Source: Clostridium sp. CAG:964 (GTDB lineage: Bacteria; Bacillota; Clostridia; Oscillospirales; Acutalibacteraceae). From it: a stretch of 28,678 nt of DNA. The translations under genes and the position numbers were made by a program. Shown in pieces: positions 8,596 to 16,567 of the stretch. The notes under the pieces are model-generated. The model did no database searches. It was not told where the DNA came from and was given only the letters and a program-made list of their open reading frames with translations. The number at the start of each line of letters is the position of its first letter. Position 1 is the stretch's first letter. The stretch covers positions 57,506 through 86,183 of the forward strand of contig FR891344.1 of NCBI GenBank assembly GCA_000435335.1, in the 5' to 3' direction.

Positions 8596-10104
8596 ATGGA
8601 TAAAAACGGAAAGAAAAAACAAAGCTATCGAACACATAAAAATGTCCATAGCAAAAGCAGACAGCATAAAGAACAGGATTATTTCGGCCTTGGTAACAAC
8701 GCCCCTAACAAGGGCGATGGTTACCGGGGTGAATACGAATTTGAGAATATTAATAACCCGTTTTTTACCGACAGCAAATTAAAGCTAAATGTAAAAACAC
8801 GCACAAACAATGCGGAGGATTATTTTGAGAATAAGGATTATACACCTTGGGACGAAAATGACGATTTTAACAGGCGTACCAGACGAGCAAGGGTTAGCAG
8901 CTCCAAAAAGGTAAAGCCTAAAAATATTTCAAGGTCAAAATGGGACAGGTTTAAGAGAGGCCTTGGAAGTGCTTGTAAAAATTTTTTCACATCGGGTGTT
9001 TACGAGGGTGACGACTACGAAAGAGACGGACTTGCCGACAATATAAAAAATACAAGAAAAAACAAAAAGCTTCTTGACGAGCTGAACAGTAAGAAAAAGC
9101 CGCTTTCTAAAAGGCAAAGAAAGATGAAAAATATTCTTATTTCAGGTGTTACAATAGTCGGCGTGCTTACTATTGGCATTATTTTGTCACTTACTGTTTT
9201 GTTCAAGTGTGAAAAAATTGAGGTTTCCGGCTCCAGCAGATACAAGGAAAGCGACATTGTTTCTGCAAGCAGGCTCAGCTACGGAGAAAACATTTTTATG
9301 GCAGACAAGGATTCTGCAAGCAAAAATATTGAGGCAAAATATCCATACATTGAGGATGCGGAAATTTCAGTAGGCATTCCCAATAAGATTATTATTAATA
9401 TAAAGGAGGCTGCACCTGAGTATTATATACAAAGCGGCAGCAGGTACTACATAATAAGTAAGGACAGCAAAATTTTGGAGGAGGTTATTAGGAGAGAGCT
9501 GGATATACCTACAATCTCCGGCTGTAAGCTAAAGAACCCAAAACCGGGACAAACTCTGAATGTCGAAAACGAAAAAATACTTACCGTTCTTAATGACATT
9601 GCAAACTCTATGGAATCAAACGGTGTAACAGGCATAAAGGAAATAGACCTTTCTGATATGGCTAATATACAGCTTAATTATCAAAACAGAATTACAATAG
9701 TTATCGGTATGCCGGAGTATATAGACTATAAAATGCGTACCGCAATGACAATAATAACCACGAAGCTTTCCGACGCTGACAAGGGCAGACTCGACTGCTC
9801 AAATCTTGTAGAGGGCAGAACAGACGGTAAATCCAATAAATCGTACTTCTCACCGAACAATGTAATAGGTGAAGACCCTACCGAGGCCCCGACCGAAGCC
9901 CCGACAGAAGCCGCTTCTGAAGCACCTACAGAGGCATTGACGCAGGCGGCAATTCAGACGCCTGTACAGCAGGAAACCGAGCCGTTAAATGATGATGCCT
10001 ACACACCGCAGGACACTGCAAATACCGACTACAGCTCTGACACTGCACAGGACGATTTTGCACAAAGCAGTGTCGATCCGGCAAGCAATACAGCAGGTGA
10101 ATAA
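8596..10104 (+). CDS. ftsQ: FtsQ/DivIB-type division protein with extended tails
   Basis: A 502-residue bitopic protein. Residues 1-178 are a highly charged cytoplasmic region rich in Lys, Arg and Asn; the membrane segment is about 179-202 (ILISGVTIVGVLTIGIIL); a POTRA domain follows at about 205-273 (CEKIEVSGSSRYKESDIV, PYIEDAEISVGIPNKIIIN), then the beta domain. The C-terminal 75 residues (from about 427) are extracellular, acidic and low in complexity, opening with PTEAPTEAPTEAASEAPTEA. FtsQ/DivIB joins FtsL and DivIC at the septum and controls the FtsW-PBP pair. The usual length is about 250-300 residues, so both tails are large. ATG 8596 is chosen with AGGAAAA upstream; the GTG at 8581 is a weaker choice. 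The POTRA core and position before ftsZ make the family clear. Confidence 0.88.
   Translation: MDKNGKKKQSYRTHKNVHSKSRQHKEQDYFGLGNNAPNKGDGYRGEYEFENINNPFFTDSKLKLNVKTRTNNAEDYFENKDYTPWDENDDFNRRTRRARVSSSKKVKPKNISRSKWDRFKRGLGSACKNFFTSGVYEGDDYERDGLADNIKNTRKNKKLLDELNSKKKPLSKRQRKMKNILISGVTIVGVLTIGIILSLTVLFKCEKIEVSGSSRYKESDIVSASRLSYGENIFMADKDSASKNIEAKYPYIEDAEISVGIPNKIIINIKEAAPEYYIQSGSRYYIISKDSKILEEVIRRELDIPTISGCKLKNPKPGQTLNVENEKILTVLNDIANSMESNGVTGIKEIDLSDMANIQLNYQNRITIVIGMPEYIDYKMRTAMTIITTKLSDADKGRLDCSNLVEGRTDGKSNKSYFSPNNVIGEDPTEAPTEAPTEAASEAPTEALTQAAIQTPVQQETEPLNDDAYTPQDTANTDYSSDTAQDDFAQSSVDPASNTAGE
9871..9951 (+). repeat. Short in-frame repeat encoding Thr-Glu-Ala-Pro units in ftsQ
   Basis: Near-identical 12-base units of the form ACC-GAG-GCC-CCG (with GAA and ACA variants) repeat from about 9880, encoding PTEAPTEAPTEAASEAPTEALT. 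Such tracts expand and contract by slippage. They place a flexible acidic linker on the extracellular side of the division protein. Confidence 0.7.
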
Positions 10105-10254
10105 CGGTTATTTGCTGTAAGGAAGCAGTCTGTTGTAAATGCAAATTCGGCTTAATTTATCAATTTAAGCTGTCGTAATCTGTTGTACAAGGAAAATAAT
10201 CATTGAAAATTAAGATAAATTTTAAAAAAATCATTAATTAATATATTATGTGTA

Positions 10255-10283
10255 TTGAAATTTCGTTAATTATGTGTTAAATT
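10255..10283 (+). promoter_or_regulatory. Possible promoter before ftsZ
   Basis: In the 275-base AT-rich ftsQ-ftsZ spacer, TTGAAA (10255-10260) is 17 bases from TAAATT (10278-10283). The -10 is weak and the surrounding A/T richness makes chance matches likely. A separate ftsZ promoter is nevertheless expected from the size of the spacer. Confidence 0.35.
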
Positions 10284-10379
10284 TATATAGTAAAGGTATA
10301 TACGCATATGCCGGACTAAATCTTGATTAATTACTCTTTTATTTAAAGGGCTTAATAAAAACTAGGAGGATGTACTGAA

Positions 10380-11534
10380 ATGGCTTTTGAATTAGAAAAG
10401 GAATACAGCGACAACATACCTGTAATTAAAGTTATAGGTGTAGGCGGCGGTGGTGGCAACGCCGTTAATAGAATGGTTAAGATGGGTGTTCGTAGTGTTG
10501 AGTTTATCGCTGTAAATACCGATGACCATGTACTGCAATTCTCAAGTGCTAGTCAGAAAATACAAATCGGTGAGAAAATTACTCATGGTAAGGGTGCAGG
10601 TTCAAAGCCTGAGGTCGGCAGAGAGGCTGCAGAGGAAAACCGTGAGGAAATTCAAGCTGTACTAAAGGATACAGATATGGTATTTATTACTGCCGGTATG
10701 GGCGGCGGAACAGGTACCGGTGCAGCTCCTGTAGTAGCTGAAATTGCTAAGGAGTTGGGAATTTTAACTGTTGCTATTGTAACTAAGCCTTTTGCATTTG
10801 AAGGAAAAAGAAGAATGGAGCAGGCAGAGCAGGGTATTGCTCAGCTTCGTGACCATGTTGATTCGCTTATAGTTGTACCGAATGAAAGACTAAAGTTTGC
10901 CAGCGAGCAGAGAATTACACTAAAGAACGCCTTTGATCTTGCAGATGATGTTCTAAGACAAGGTGTACAGAGTATTTCTGACCTTATCTTAATTCCCGGT
11001 CTTGTAAACCTTGACTTTGCCGATGTTACAGCTATTATGAAAGAGGCAGGCTATGCTCATATGGGTATAGGCTTTGCTACAGGTAAGGAAAAGGCAGAGG
11101 AAGCCGCAAGAATGGCTATTACCAGCCCGCTGCTTGAAACATCTATTGACGGTGCAAAGGGCGTTATTGTAAATATTACAGCCTCTGCTGACATTGGTCT
11201 TGATGAAATTTCTCTTGCTTCTTCTATGATTACAGACCAAGCAGATGCAGATGCAAACATCATTTGGGGTGCTGTTTTGGACGAAAATATGGAGGACGAA
11301 ATGAGCGTTACTGTAATTGCTACCGGCTTTGCGGTTAACGAGGATTTTGTTAAAGCAGCTGACCAGCAAAAAAAAACAACAGGCAGACAGGCTCCGTCCG
11401 TAGATAACAGAAGAACTGCGGCTCCTACACAGTCTGCTTCAACACAGCCTTCTTCAAGAAAGCTGACACCTAATGATACTACAGACGATGACGACACTTA
11501 CTATGATATTATGTCAATCTTCAGCCGTAAGTAA
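10380..11534 (+). CDS. ftsZ: Cell division GTPase FtsZ
   Basis: The tubulin-like GTPase that polymerises into the Z ring. At 384 residues it has the nucleotide-binding GGGGGNAVNRM (22-32), the tubulin signature GGGTGTG (108-114), the T6/T7 region with NAFDLADDVLRQGVQSISDL, and a Gln/Ser/Thr-rich linker from about residue 325. The C-terminal peptide is DDDDTYYDIMSIFSRK, which keeps the acidic-hydrophobic-basic plan but lacks the common D-I-P-x-F-L core used to dock FtsA, SepF and ZipA. The start ATG 10380 has TAGGAGGA upstream. No ftsA precedes it, and a strong terminator follows directly, so ftsZ closes the cluster. Confidence 0.98.
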   Translation: MAFELEKEYSDNIPVIKVIGVGGGGGNAVNRMVKMGVRSVEFIAVNTDDHVLQFSSASQKIQIGEKITHGKGAGSKPEVGREAAEENREEIQAVLKDTDMVFITAGMGGGTGTGAAPVVAEIAKELGILTVAIVTKPFAFEGKRRMEQAEQGIAQLRDHVDSLIVVPNERLKFASEQRITLKNAFDLADDVLRQGVQSISDLILIPGLVNLDFADVTAIMKEAGYAHMGIGFATGKEKAEEAARMAITSPLLETSIDGAKGVIVNITASADIGLDEISLASSMITDQADADANIIWGAVLDENMEDEMSVTVIATGFAVNEDFVKAADQQKKTTGRQAPSVDNRRTAAPTQSASTQPSSRKLTPNDTTDDDDTYYDIMSIFSRK

Positions 11535-11561
11535 TATTTCTACATAAAATATGTATATGTT

Positions 11562-11590
11562 AAGCCGAGAGCATTGCTCTCGGCTTTTTT
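11562..11590 (+). terminator. Intrinsic terminator after ftsZ
   Basis: AAGCCGAGAGC (11562-11572) pairs perfectly with GCTCTCGGCTT around a three-base loop, followed by a run of T. It lies 28 bases after the ftsZ stop and closes the dcw cluster. Confidence 0.92.
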
Positions 11591-11666
11591 GTATGCTTAT
11601 GGTCTTATATTATATATAATGCAGAGAGTCTTTTTTTGTGTATGCATTTGTTTGCTATGTGCCTAA

Positions 11667-11745
11667 TCTATTGTTAATGCTCACAAGGGTAAAATTACCG
11701 CAGTCAGTTCTGACGGAAAATCTATTGAAATTACAGCAGTATTAT
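11667..11745 (+). pseudogene. Possible coding remnant (about 24 codons)
   Basis: After an in-frame stop at 11664, one frame reads IVNAHKGKITAVSSDGKSIE then ITAVL and a stop (end near 11745). The composition and alternation resemble the last strand pair of a small beta-barrel or secreted protein, unlike the AT-rich spacer around it. There is no start codon with a ribosome binding site. It could be the end of a decayed gene or a chance frame. Confidence 0.25.
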
Positions 11746-11826
11746 AAGCACATACTACAGAAAAAGCAGCTTTTTAGGATCTGATTTTTTGTGAATAATT
11801 ACCCTTATGTATGTGCATTTTATTGG

Positions 11827-11855
11827 TTTACACAATTTTTAATTAGTGATATAAT
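11827..11855 (+). promoter_or_regulatory. Promoter before the DUF1275 gene
   Basis: TTTACA (11827-11832), 17 bases, then a perfect TATAAT (11850-11855). The start codon follows 28 bases later. This is one of the best promoter matches in the window. Confidence 0.75.
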
Positions 11856-11883
11856 TTTCTGTAAGGGATAGGGAGTGTTTATT

Positions 11884-12579
11884 TTGAAAGAGAAGATTCC
11901 TACAATACTTCACTTTAATATGTCGCTGATTGGTGGATTTATGGGCGGCTATGCTGTCTGGAATTTTTGTGAGCTGCTGGGAAATGCACAAACAGCCAAT
12001 ATGATAACACTGGTAACTGACATCGTAGGCAGAAATTTTGGTGCTGTGTTCCTAAGAGTTATAGGCATTGCTGTGTATTTTTCGGGCTTTGCGGTGTCGG
12101 TGCTTGTTAAAAATTATACAAAAATGAATATTAAGCTGTTGTGCCTTGCAATAGATGCGGCTGCAATGGTAACACTGGCAGTTATGCCGGATAATCTTGA
12201 GCTGATTATTTATTTGTACCCAATGTTTTTTGCTATGTCGTTTCAGTGGACAGTCTTTGCGGGGGCAGAGGGCTACGGAAGCTCTACAATATTTTCAACT
12301 AATAACCTAAGGCAGTTTTCGACCTCTTTGGTAGAGTACATATGCAATAAAGACAGTGAAAAAATCAAGAAAGCAAGGTTTTACGGCCTTACTCTAATCA
12401 GCTTTCACATAGGTGTGGCGGTTGCTTGTGTTGTCAGCCTGCTTTTAGGTACCAAAAGCACGCTTGTTGCCCTTGTCTTTTTAGTGCCGGCTGCTGCTTT
12501 AGTGCTGGTACAGGACAATCCTCTCGGTATAAAGCAAGAGCCCTCAAAGGTCAATATTTTGCAGCAAAGCAGCAAATAA
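11884..12579 (+). CDS. DUF1275 (YoaK-like) membrane protein
   Basis: A 231-residue hydrophobic protein with about six membrane segments. It begins with the pattern HFNMSLIGGFMGGYAVWNF and contains YLYPMFFAMSFQWTVFAGAEG, a typical DUF1275 arrangement in which a conserved region of this kind sits in the middle of the protein. Members of DUF1275 are integral membrane proteins of unknown transport or signalling role. The start is taken as TTG 11884 because AGGGAG at 11870-11875 is correctly spaced; GTG 11875 overlaps that site. It forms a single-gene unit with its own promoter upstream and a bidirectional terminator downstream. No function can be given from this sequence. Confidence 0.75.
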   Translation: MKEKIPTILHFNMSLIGGFMGGYAVWNFCELLGNAQTANMITLVTDIVGRNFGAVFLRVIGIAVYFSGFAVSVLVKNYTKMNIKLLCLAIDAAAMVTLAVMPDNLELIIYLYPMFFAMSFQWTVFAGAEGYGSSTIFSTNNLRQFSTSLVEYICNKDSEKIKKARFYGLTLISFHIGVAVACVVSLLLGTKSTLVALVFLVPAAALVLVQDNPLGIKQEPSKVNILQQSSK

Positions 12580-12666
12580 TACAGCTTTATAAGTCTGTTT
12601 TTAATAAGACATTGCTAATTATTATTTAGTGAATACCGTTATTAAAAGAAAATTACTGATATTTTA

Positions 12667-12712
12667 CACAAACCACCTGTAAAGGCTCTTGCCACAGGTG
12701 GTTTGTGTTTTT
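12667..12712. terminator. Bidirectional terminator between convergent genes
   Basis: CACAAACCACCTGT (12667-12680) pairs perfectly with ACAGGTGGTTTGTG (12694-12707), and the loop carries an inner GGC-TCTT-GCC stem. A T run follows on the + strand. It lies between the + strand DUF1275 gene and the - strand gene that ends at 12723, so it can serve both, more strongly for the + strand. Confidence 0.88.
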
Positions 12713-12722
12713 GTTATTACAA

Positions 12723-13154
12723 TTATAAAAAGCCTCTTAAATCCTCAATAAAATCCTGCTCAAGCTTTACTATCTTGTTTGCCATACGCACACTTTCGCT
12801 GTTAGCTCCTGAATATTTGTTAATATAGCCGCTTACGGTTTTTATACCCATACTGCAGCCGTCCATCATAATTTCGGCCGCCTTTTGTGTAGTGTTACCG
12901 CTCATCATTTTTACCTCTGTGGTAATAAAGGTCATTGCCCGTGCCATTGGCTGCGGGTCTTTTTCATTACTGCCGTATTTATTCAGCAGGTTATGACACT
13001 GGTTGCCTATTTCTATATGCTGTTTGTTATAGACGTTTATAACATCCTTTAGCTTGCTGTCCTGTATAAAGCCAAGCACCTGTTCCATACTGTTGGTAGC
13101 ATTTTTGCAGCCTGCGTCACATTCCTTTAACAGATTAATGCTGTCATTATTCAT
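12723..13154 (-). CDS. Helical ferritin-like hypothetical protein
   Basis: A 143-residue protein, almost entirely predicted helix, in four stretches consistent with a four-helix bundle. Candidate ligand positions are H46, E48 and H54 (NKQHIEIGNQCHNLL) and E80 in TFITTEVKMM. It lacks a signal peptide. The plan resembles the ferritin-like DUF2383-type proteins, but I cannot show that a metal site is complete. The start ATG at 13154 has AGGGGTG six bases upstream; a longer open frame continues upstream but has no ribosome binding site and a different composition. It is the only minus-strand gene in the window and is divergent from the ABC operon whose promoter carries an iron-box-like palindrome, so a link to iron is possible but unproven. 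Confidence 0.7.
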   Translation of the reverse strand: MNNDSINLLKECDAGCKNATNSMEQVLGFIQDSKLKDVINVYNKQHIEIGNQCHNLLNKYGSNEKDPQPMARAMTFITTEVKMMSGNTTQKAAEIMMDGCSMGIKTVSGYINKYSGANSESVRMANKIVKLEQDFIEDLRGFL

Positions 13155-13279
13155 TTTATCACCCCTTATATATATTATTTTTTCAAGCTGACAGGCAAAT
13201 ATACATTTGTTCATAATTGTAAAAAATACAAATAATTTGAACTTAATTTTGAGTAAGCCTATAATATTTATATATTTGC

Positions 13280-13307
13280 TTGCTTTTTTTAAACATAGGA
13301 GTACAAT
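13280..13307 (+). promoter_or_regulatory. Promoter before ABC/FtsX operon
   Basis: TTGCTT (13280-13285), 16 bases, TACAAT (13302-13307). The palindromic operator begins at the next base, so a bound repressor would cover the transcription start. Confidence 0.55.
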
Positions 13308-13333
13308 CAAGTTAGTTAAGGCTAACTAACTTG
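13308..13333. promoter_or_regulatory. Iron-box-like operator 1 (perfect 11-bp inverted repeat)
   Basis: CAAGTTAGTTA (13308-13318), AGGC, TAACTAACTTG (13323-13333). It also contains TTAG-N6-CTAA (13312-13325), the core shared with four other sites upstream of feoA, feoB and the DUF2325 gene. The sequence is reminiscent of DtxR/IdeR iron boxes (TTAGGTTAGSCTAACCTAA), but the half-site spacing differs, so the regulator family is inferred. Confidence 0.7.
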
Positions 13334-13360
13334 TCATAAATAATATGAAAGGGTGGTAAT

Positions 13361-14059
13361 ATGTTCCTGGAAATTAAGGGGATAAAAAAGGCGTATGGTC
13401 AGGGTGAAAACCGTGCAGAAGTCTTAAAGGGCATAGATATTGAAATTCAAAAGGGAGAAATTTGTGTGCTGTTAGGTCCCTCCGGTTCAGGTAAATCTAC
13501 GCTTTTGAATATTATAGGCGGAATAGACAATGCCGACGACGGTTATATATCCATAAACGGCGAAAAGATTGCAGATATGAACGAAAAACAGCTTACCCTG
13601 TACAGAAGAAAGCACTTAGGTTATGTTTTTCAAATGTACAATTTAATACCGAATTTGAACATTAAAGAAAATGTTGAGGTTGGTGCGTATTTAAGCGACA
13701 ATCCTTTAGATGTTGACGAGCTTCTAAACACACTGGGACTTTATGAGCATAGACATAAGCTGCCAAATCAGCTTTCGGGCGGTCAGCAGCAGCGTACTGC
13801 TATAGGTAGAGCTATTGTAAAAAATCCTGATATTTTGTTGTGTGACGAGCCTACAGGTGCGTTGGATTATAAAACCTCAAAGGAAATTCTTAAACTGATT
13901 GAAGATGTTAATCACAAGTATGGCAACACTGTACTTATGGTTACACACAACGGTGCTATTGAAAGTATGGCTGACAGAGTTGTAAAAATGCGTGACGGTA
14001 TGGTGCGCAAAAACTTTGTTAATCCAACTAAAATATCAGCTATGGACTTAGAATGGTAG
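13361..14059 (+). CDS. ABC transporter ATPase (LolD/MacB/FtsE type)
   Basis: A 232-residue ATP-binding subunit. Motifs are complete: Walker A GPSGSGKST (39-47), signature LSGGQQQR (138-145), Walker B and D-loop CDEPTGALD (161-169) and the H-loop VTHN (194-197). This subfamily works with FtsX-like permeases in export of peptides, antimicrobials or haem, or in mechanotransmission. It has AAAGGGTGG before ATG 13361. The permease gene starts 11 bases after its stop, so the two form one operon. The promoter carries the TTAG-N6-CTAA operator shared with the feo genes, which predicts induction on iron depletion. The substrate is unknown. Confidence 0.93.
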   Translation: MFLEIKGIKKAYGQGENRAEVLKGIDIEIQKGEICVLLGPSGSGKSTLLNIIGGIDNADDGYISINGEKIADMNEKQLTLYRRKHLGYVFQMYNLIPNLNIKENVEVGAYLSDNPLDVDELLNTLGLYEHRHKLPNQLSGGQQQRTAIGRAIVKNPDILLCDEPTGALDYKTSKEILKLIEDVNHKYGNTVLMVTHNGAIESMADRVVKMRDGMVRKNFVNPTKISAMDLEW

Positions 14060-14070
14060 GAGGTTTTACA

Positions 14071-16347
14071 ATGTCAAAGGTAAAAAATCCTCTGCGGAAA
14101 AGAATACCCCGAGAGCTTAAAGGCGATTTCGGCAAATACTTGGTTATTTTTATATTTATGGTAGGTATGATAGGTATTGTTTCCGGCTTTTTGGTTGCAA
14201 ACCAAAGTATTAGTAACGCTTATGACGAAAGCTTTCAAAAATATAATATGGAAGACGGTAACTTTGAGCTTGCCTCTAAGGCTGACAGTAAGCTTATAGA
14301 TACGCTTGAAAAGGAAGATGTAAAAATTTATGATAATTTTTATGTTGAAGAAGAAACAAAAGAGGTTGACAGCACCCTGCGTATTTTTGCAAACCGTACA
14401 GATATTGACCGTGCTTGTATAATGGAGGGCAGATTAGCAGAAAATAAAGACGAAATTGCAATAGACAGAATGTATGCAGAAAACAACAATATAAAGGTCG
14501 GTGATACGCTGACTGTAGGAAATAAAAAGCTGAATGTAGTAGGCTTGATTGCACTTTCTGACTATAAAGCACTATTTTCAAATACAACCGATATGATGTT
14601 TGACGCTGTAAAGTTTGGTGTTGCTACGGTTACTGACCGGTGCTTTGACAGCTTTGGTGATACACACTTGCACTATAACTACTCATGGAAGTATGACAAT
14701 CCTCCAAAGGATGACAATAAGGCCAAGGATATGGGCGATGACTTTTTAGAGGTATTGGCAAAAAATGCAATTGTTAAAAATTACATACCCGAATACACTA
14801 ACCAAGCTATTATTTTTGTTGGTGATGATATGACAGGCGACAATGCTATGATTACTGTATTTTTGTACATTGTAATTGTTATTATTGCCTTTGTTTTTGC
14901 AATTACCTCAAGTAACTCAATTTTAAAGGAGTCTACTATTATAGGAACGCTGAGAGCTTCAGGTTATTCAAAGGGTGAGCTTGTAAGACATTATATGACA
15001 GCTCCTCTTATTGTAATGCTTGCAGCGGCAATAATCGGTAATATTTTGGGCTATACATTCTTTAAGGACTATATGGCACAAATGTACTACGGCAGCTACA
15101 GTCTGCCAACCTTTGAAACCTGCTGGAACGCAGAAGCTTTTGTTAAAACAACAATCGTTCCCCTGATTATTATGTTCCTTATAAATTTGTTTGTTCTAAG
15201 CAGAAAGCTTTCAATATCTCCGCTGAAATTTATACGCAGAGATTTAAGCAGGCGTAAGAAGAAAAAGGCAATTAGGCTGAATACAAAAATAGGTATAATG
15301 TCAAGGTTCAGACTTAGAATAATCTTCCAGAATATACCTAACTACATTACAATTTTCATCGGCATATTGTTTGCGAACCTTATATTGCTGTTTGGACTAA
15401 TGTTTGGCCCGCTGCTTGACAATTATCAGAATGAAATAACAAGCAATTTAATTTGTGAAAATCAGTATATTTTAAAAGCACCGCAGAAAACCGATACAAA
15501 GGGTGTGGAAAAATATTGCGTAACAAGTCTTGACACTACTGCCGAGGGCCACAAAATAGAGGGCGTAACTGTTTACGGTGTGAAGAACGACAGCAAGTAT
15601 GTTGACATTAATATAAAATCTTCTGAAAAAGATGAACCGTCTGTGTTTGTTTCAAATGCATATGCTGAAAAGCATGGACTAAACAAAGGAGATGTTATTA
15701 CTCTTAAAGAGGAGTACGGCAATAAAAAGTACAGGTTTACTGTTCAGGGTGTTTACTACTATCCGTCCACATTGGCTGTATTTATGAAGCAAAGTGATTT
15801 TAACGAGGCATTTGACCAAGACAGTGATTATTTTAACGGCTACTTCTCTGACCGGAAGATAAAGGATATTGACGATGATTATATAGCTACGGTTATTACA
15901 CAGGATGATTTAACAAAAACATCACGACAGCTAAAGGTATCTATGGGCAGTAATATGACCATATTCCTTGTATTTGGTATTGCGATGTTCATTTTGATTA
16001 TCTACCTGCTGTCTAAAATAATTATCGAGAAAAACTCACAGTCAATTTCAATGACGAAAATACTGGGGTATAGGAACGGTGAGATTAACCGGCTGTATGT
16101 AACCGCAACAACTATTGTAGTAGTGCTGTCAATATTATTAACAATACCGATTGCAGACCGGATTATCGGCTCGTTGTGCGTATATATATTCTCCGATTAT
16201 TCAGGGTGGCTGCCATATTATGTGCCGTGGTACACATATATAGAAATGTTTATTTTGGGCATAGTGTCATATGTTGTTGTAGCGTTTATGCAGATGTATA
16301 GAGTTAAACGCATTCCAATGACAGACGCACTAAAAAACAACGAATAA
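14071..16347 (+). CDS. FtsX-like ABC permease, two-module
   Basis: A 758-residue permease with eight predicted membrane segments: about 22-44, 260-280, 308-330, 360-380, 424-448, 628-650, 676-697 and 723-745. It thus contains two copies of the FtsX plan (one helix, a large extracellular domain, three helices). The extracellular domains are about 210 and 180 residues, and the second contains VFVSNAYAEKHGLNKGDVIT. The layout is that of MacB-like exporters with two FtsX modules. ATG 14071 is preferred since TAGGAGG lies just before it; ATG 14053 overlaps the end of the ATPase gene. With the ATPase it forms an exporter under an iron-box-like operator. Candidates are haem, siderophore-like or antimicrobial peptide export, all speculative. 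Confidence 0.88.
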   Translation: MSKVKNPLRKRIPRELKGDFGKYLVIFIFMVGMIGIVSGFLVANQSISNAYDESFQKYNMEDGNFELASKADSKLIDTLEKEDVKIYDNFYVEEETKEVDSTLRIFANRTDIDRACIMEGRLAENKDEIAIDRMYAENNNIKVGDTLTVGNKKLNVVGLIALSDYKALFSNTTDMMFDAVKFGVATVTDRCFDSFGDTHLHYNYSWKYDNPPKDDNKAKDMGDDFLEVLAKNAIVKNYIPEYTNQAIIFVGDDMTGDNAMITVFLYIVIVIIAFVFAITSSNSILKESTIIGTLRASGYSKGELVRHYMTAPLIVMLAAAIIGNILGYTFFKDYMAQMYYGSYSLPTFETCWNAEAFVKTTIVPLIIMFLINLFVLSRKLSISPLKFIRRDLSRRKKKKAIRLNTKIGIMSRFRLRIIFQNIPNYITIFIGILFANLILLFGLMFGPLLDNYQNEITSNLICENQYILKAPQKTDTKGVEKYCVTSLDTTAEGHKIEGVTVYGVKNDSKYVDINIKSSEKDEPSVFVSNAYAEKHGLNKGDVITLKEEYGNKKYRFTVQGVYYYPSTLAVFMKQSDFNEAFDQDSDYFNGYFSDRKIKDIDDDYIATVITQDDLTKTSRQLKVSMGSNMTIFLVFGIAMFILIIYLLSKIIIEKNSQSISMTKILGYRNGEINRLYVTATTIVVVLSILLTIPIADRIIGSLCVYIFSDYSGWLPYYVPWYTYIEMFILGIVSYVVVAFMQMYRVKRIPMTDALKNNE

Positions 16348-16376
16348 ATTTGACAATAACCTTCCCCCTTAAGCTT

Positions 16377-16402
16377 TCCTCCTGCTTTTTTTGGCAGGAG
16401 GA
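16377..16402. other. Hairpin after the ABC permease gene
   Basis: TCCTCCTGC (16377-16385) pairs perfectly with GCAGGAGGA (16394-16402) around a T-rich loop. No T run follows the stem on either strand. It may be a 3' end stabilising or weak termination structure. Confidence 0.5.
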
Positions 16403-16494
16403 CTAATTGCCTTGGTCAATACATATATTATTGCGTAGCTATACCTAAATAATTGTGTTACTCTAAACAAAAAATAAAAAACAGGCTAAATATA

Positions 16495-16523
16495 TTGACA
16501 ATTATTGTAAAGTTATGTATTAT
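16495..16523 (+). promoter_or_regulatory. Promoter before feoA1
   Basis: A perfect TTGACA (16495-16500), 17 bases, then TATTAT (16518-16523). The palindromic operator 16532-16547 covers the expected transcription start. Confidence 0.8.
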
Positions 16524-16531
16524 TATAGTTG

Positions 16532-16547
16532 GTTAGCAAGGGCTAAC
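16532..16547. promoter_or_regulatory. Iron-box-like operator 2 upstream of feoA1
   Basis: GTTAGC-AAGG-GCTAAC, with the shared TTAG-N6-CTAA core at 16533-16546. It sits 8 bases after the -10 box. A second, weaker copy TTAG-CACAAA-CTAA lies at 16568-16581 in the leader, so the promoter may carry two sites. Confidence 0.75.
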
Positions 16548-16567
16548 TGCGTTTTATGATTATAAGG

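Noticed and set aside
719..8667. Long antisense open frames, such as 2246-2746, 5373-5891 and 8182-8667 on the minus strand
   Set aside because: They lie opposite conserved, certain genes (ftsL, PBP, ftsW, murA), have no ribosome binding sites and show no family pattern.
13308..13333. Palindrome as a TetR-type operator for the ABC exporter alone
   Set aside because: The same core also precedes feoA, feoB and DUF2325, which favours an iron regulator. TetR-type control is not excluded.
16377..16402. Hairpin after the ABC permease gene as an intrinsic terminator
   Set aside because: The T-rich part is in the loop and no T run follows the stem on either strand.
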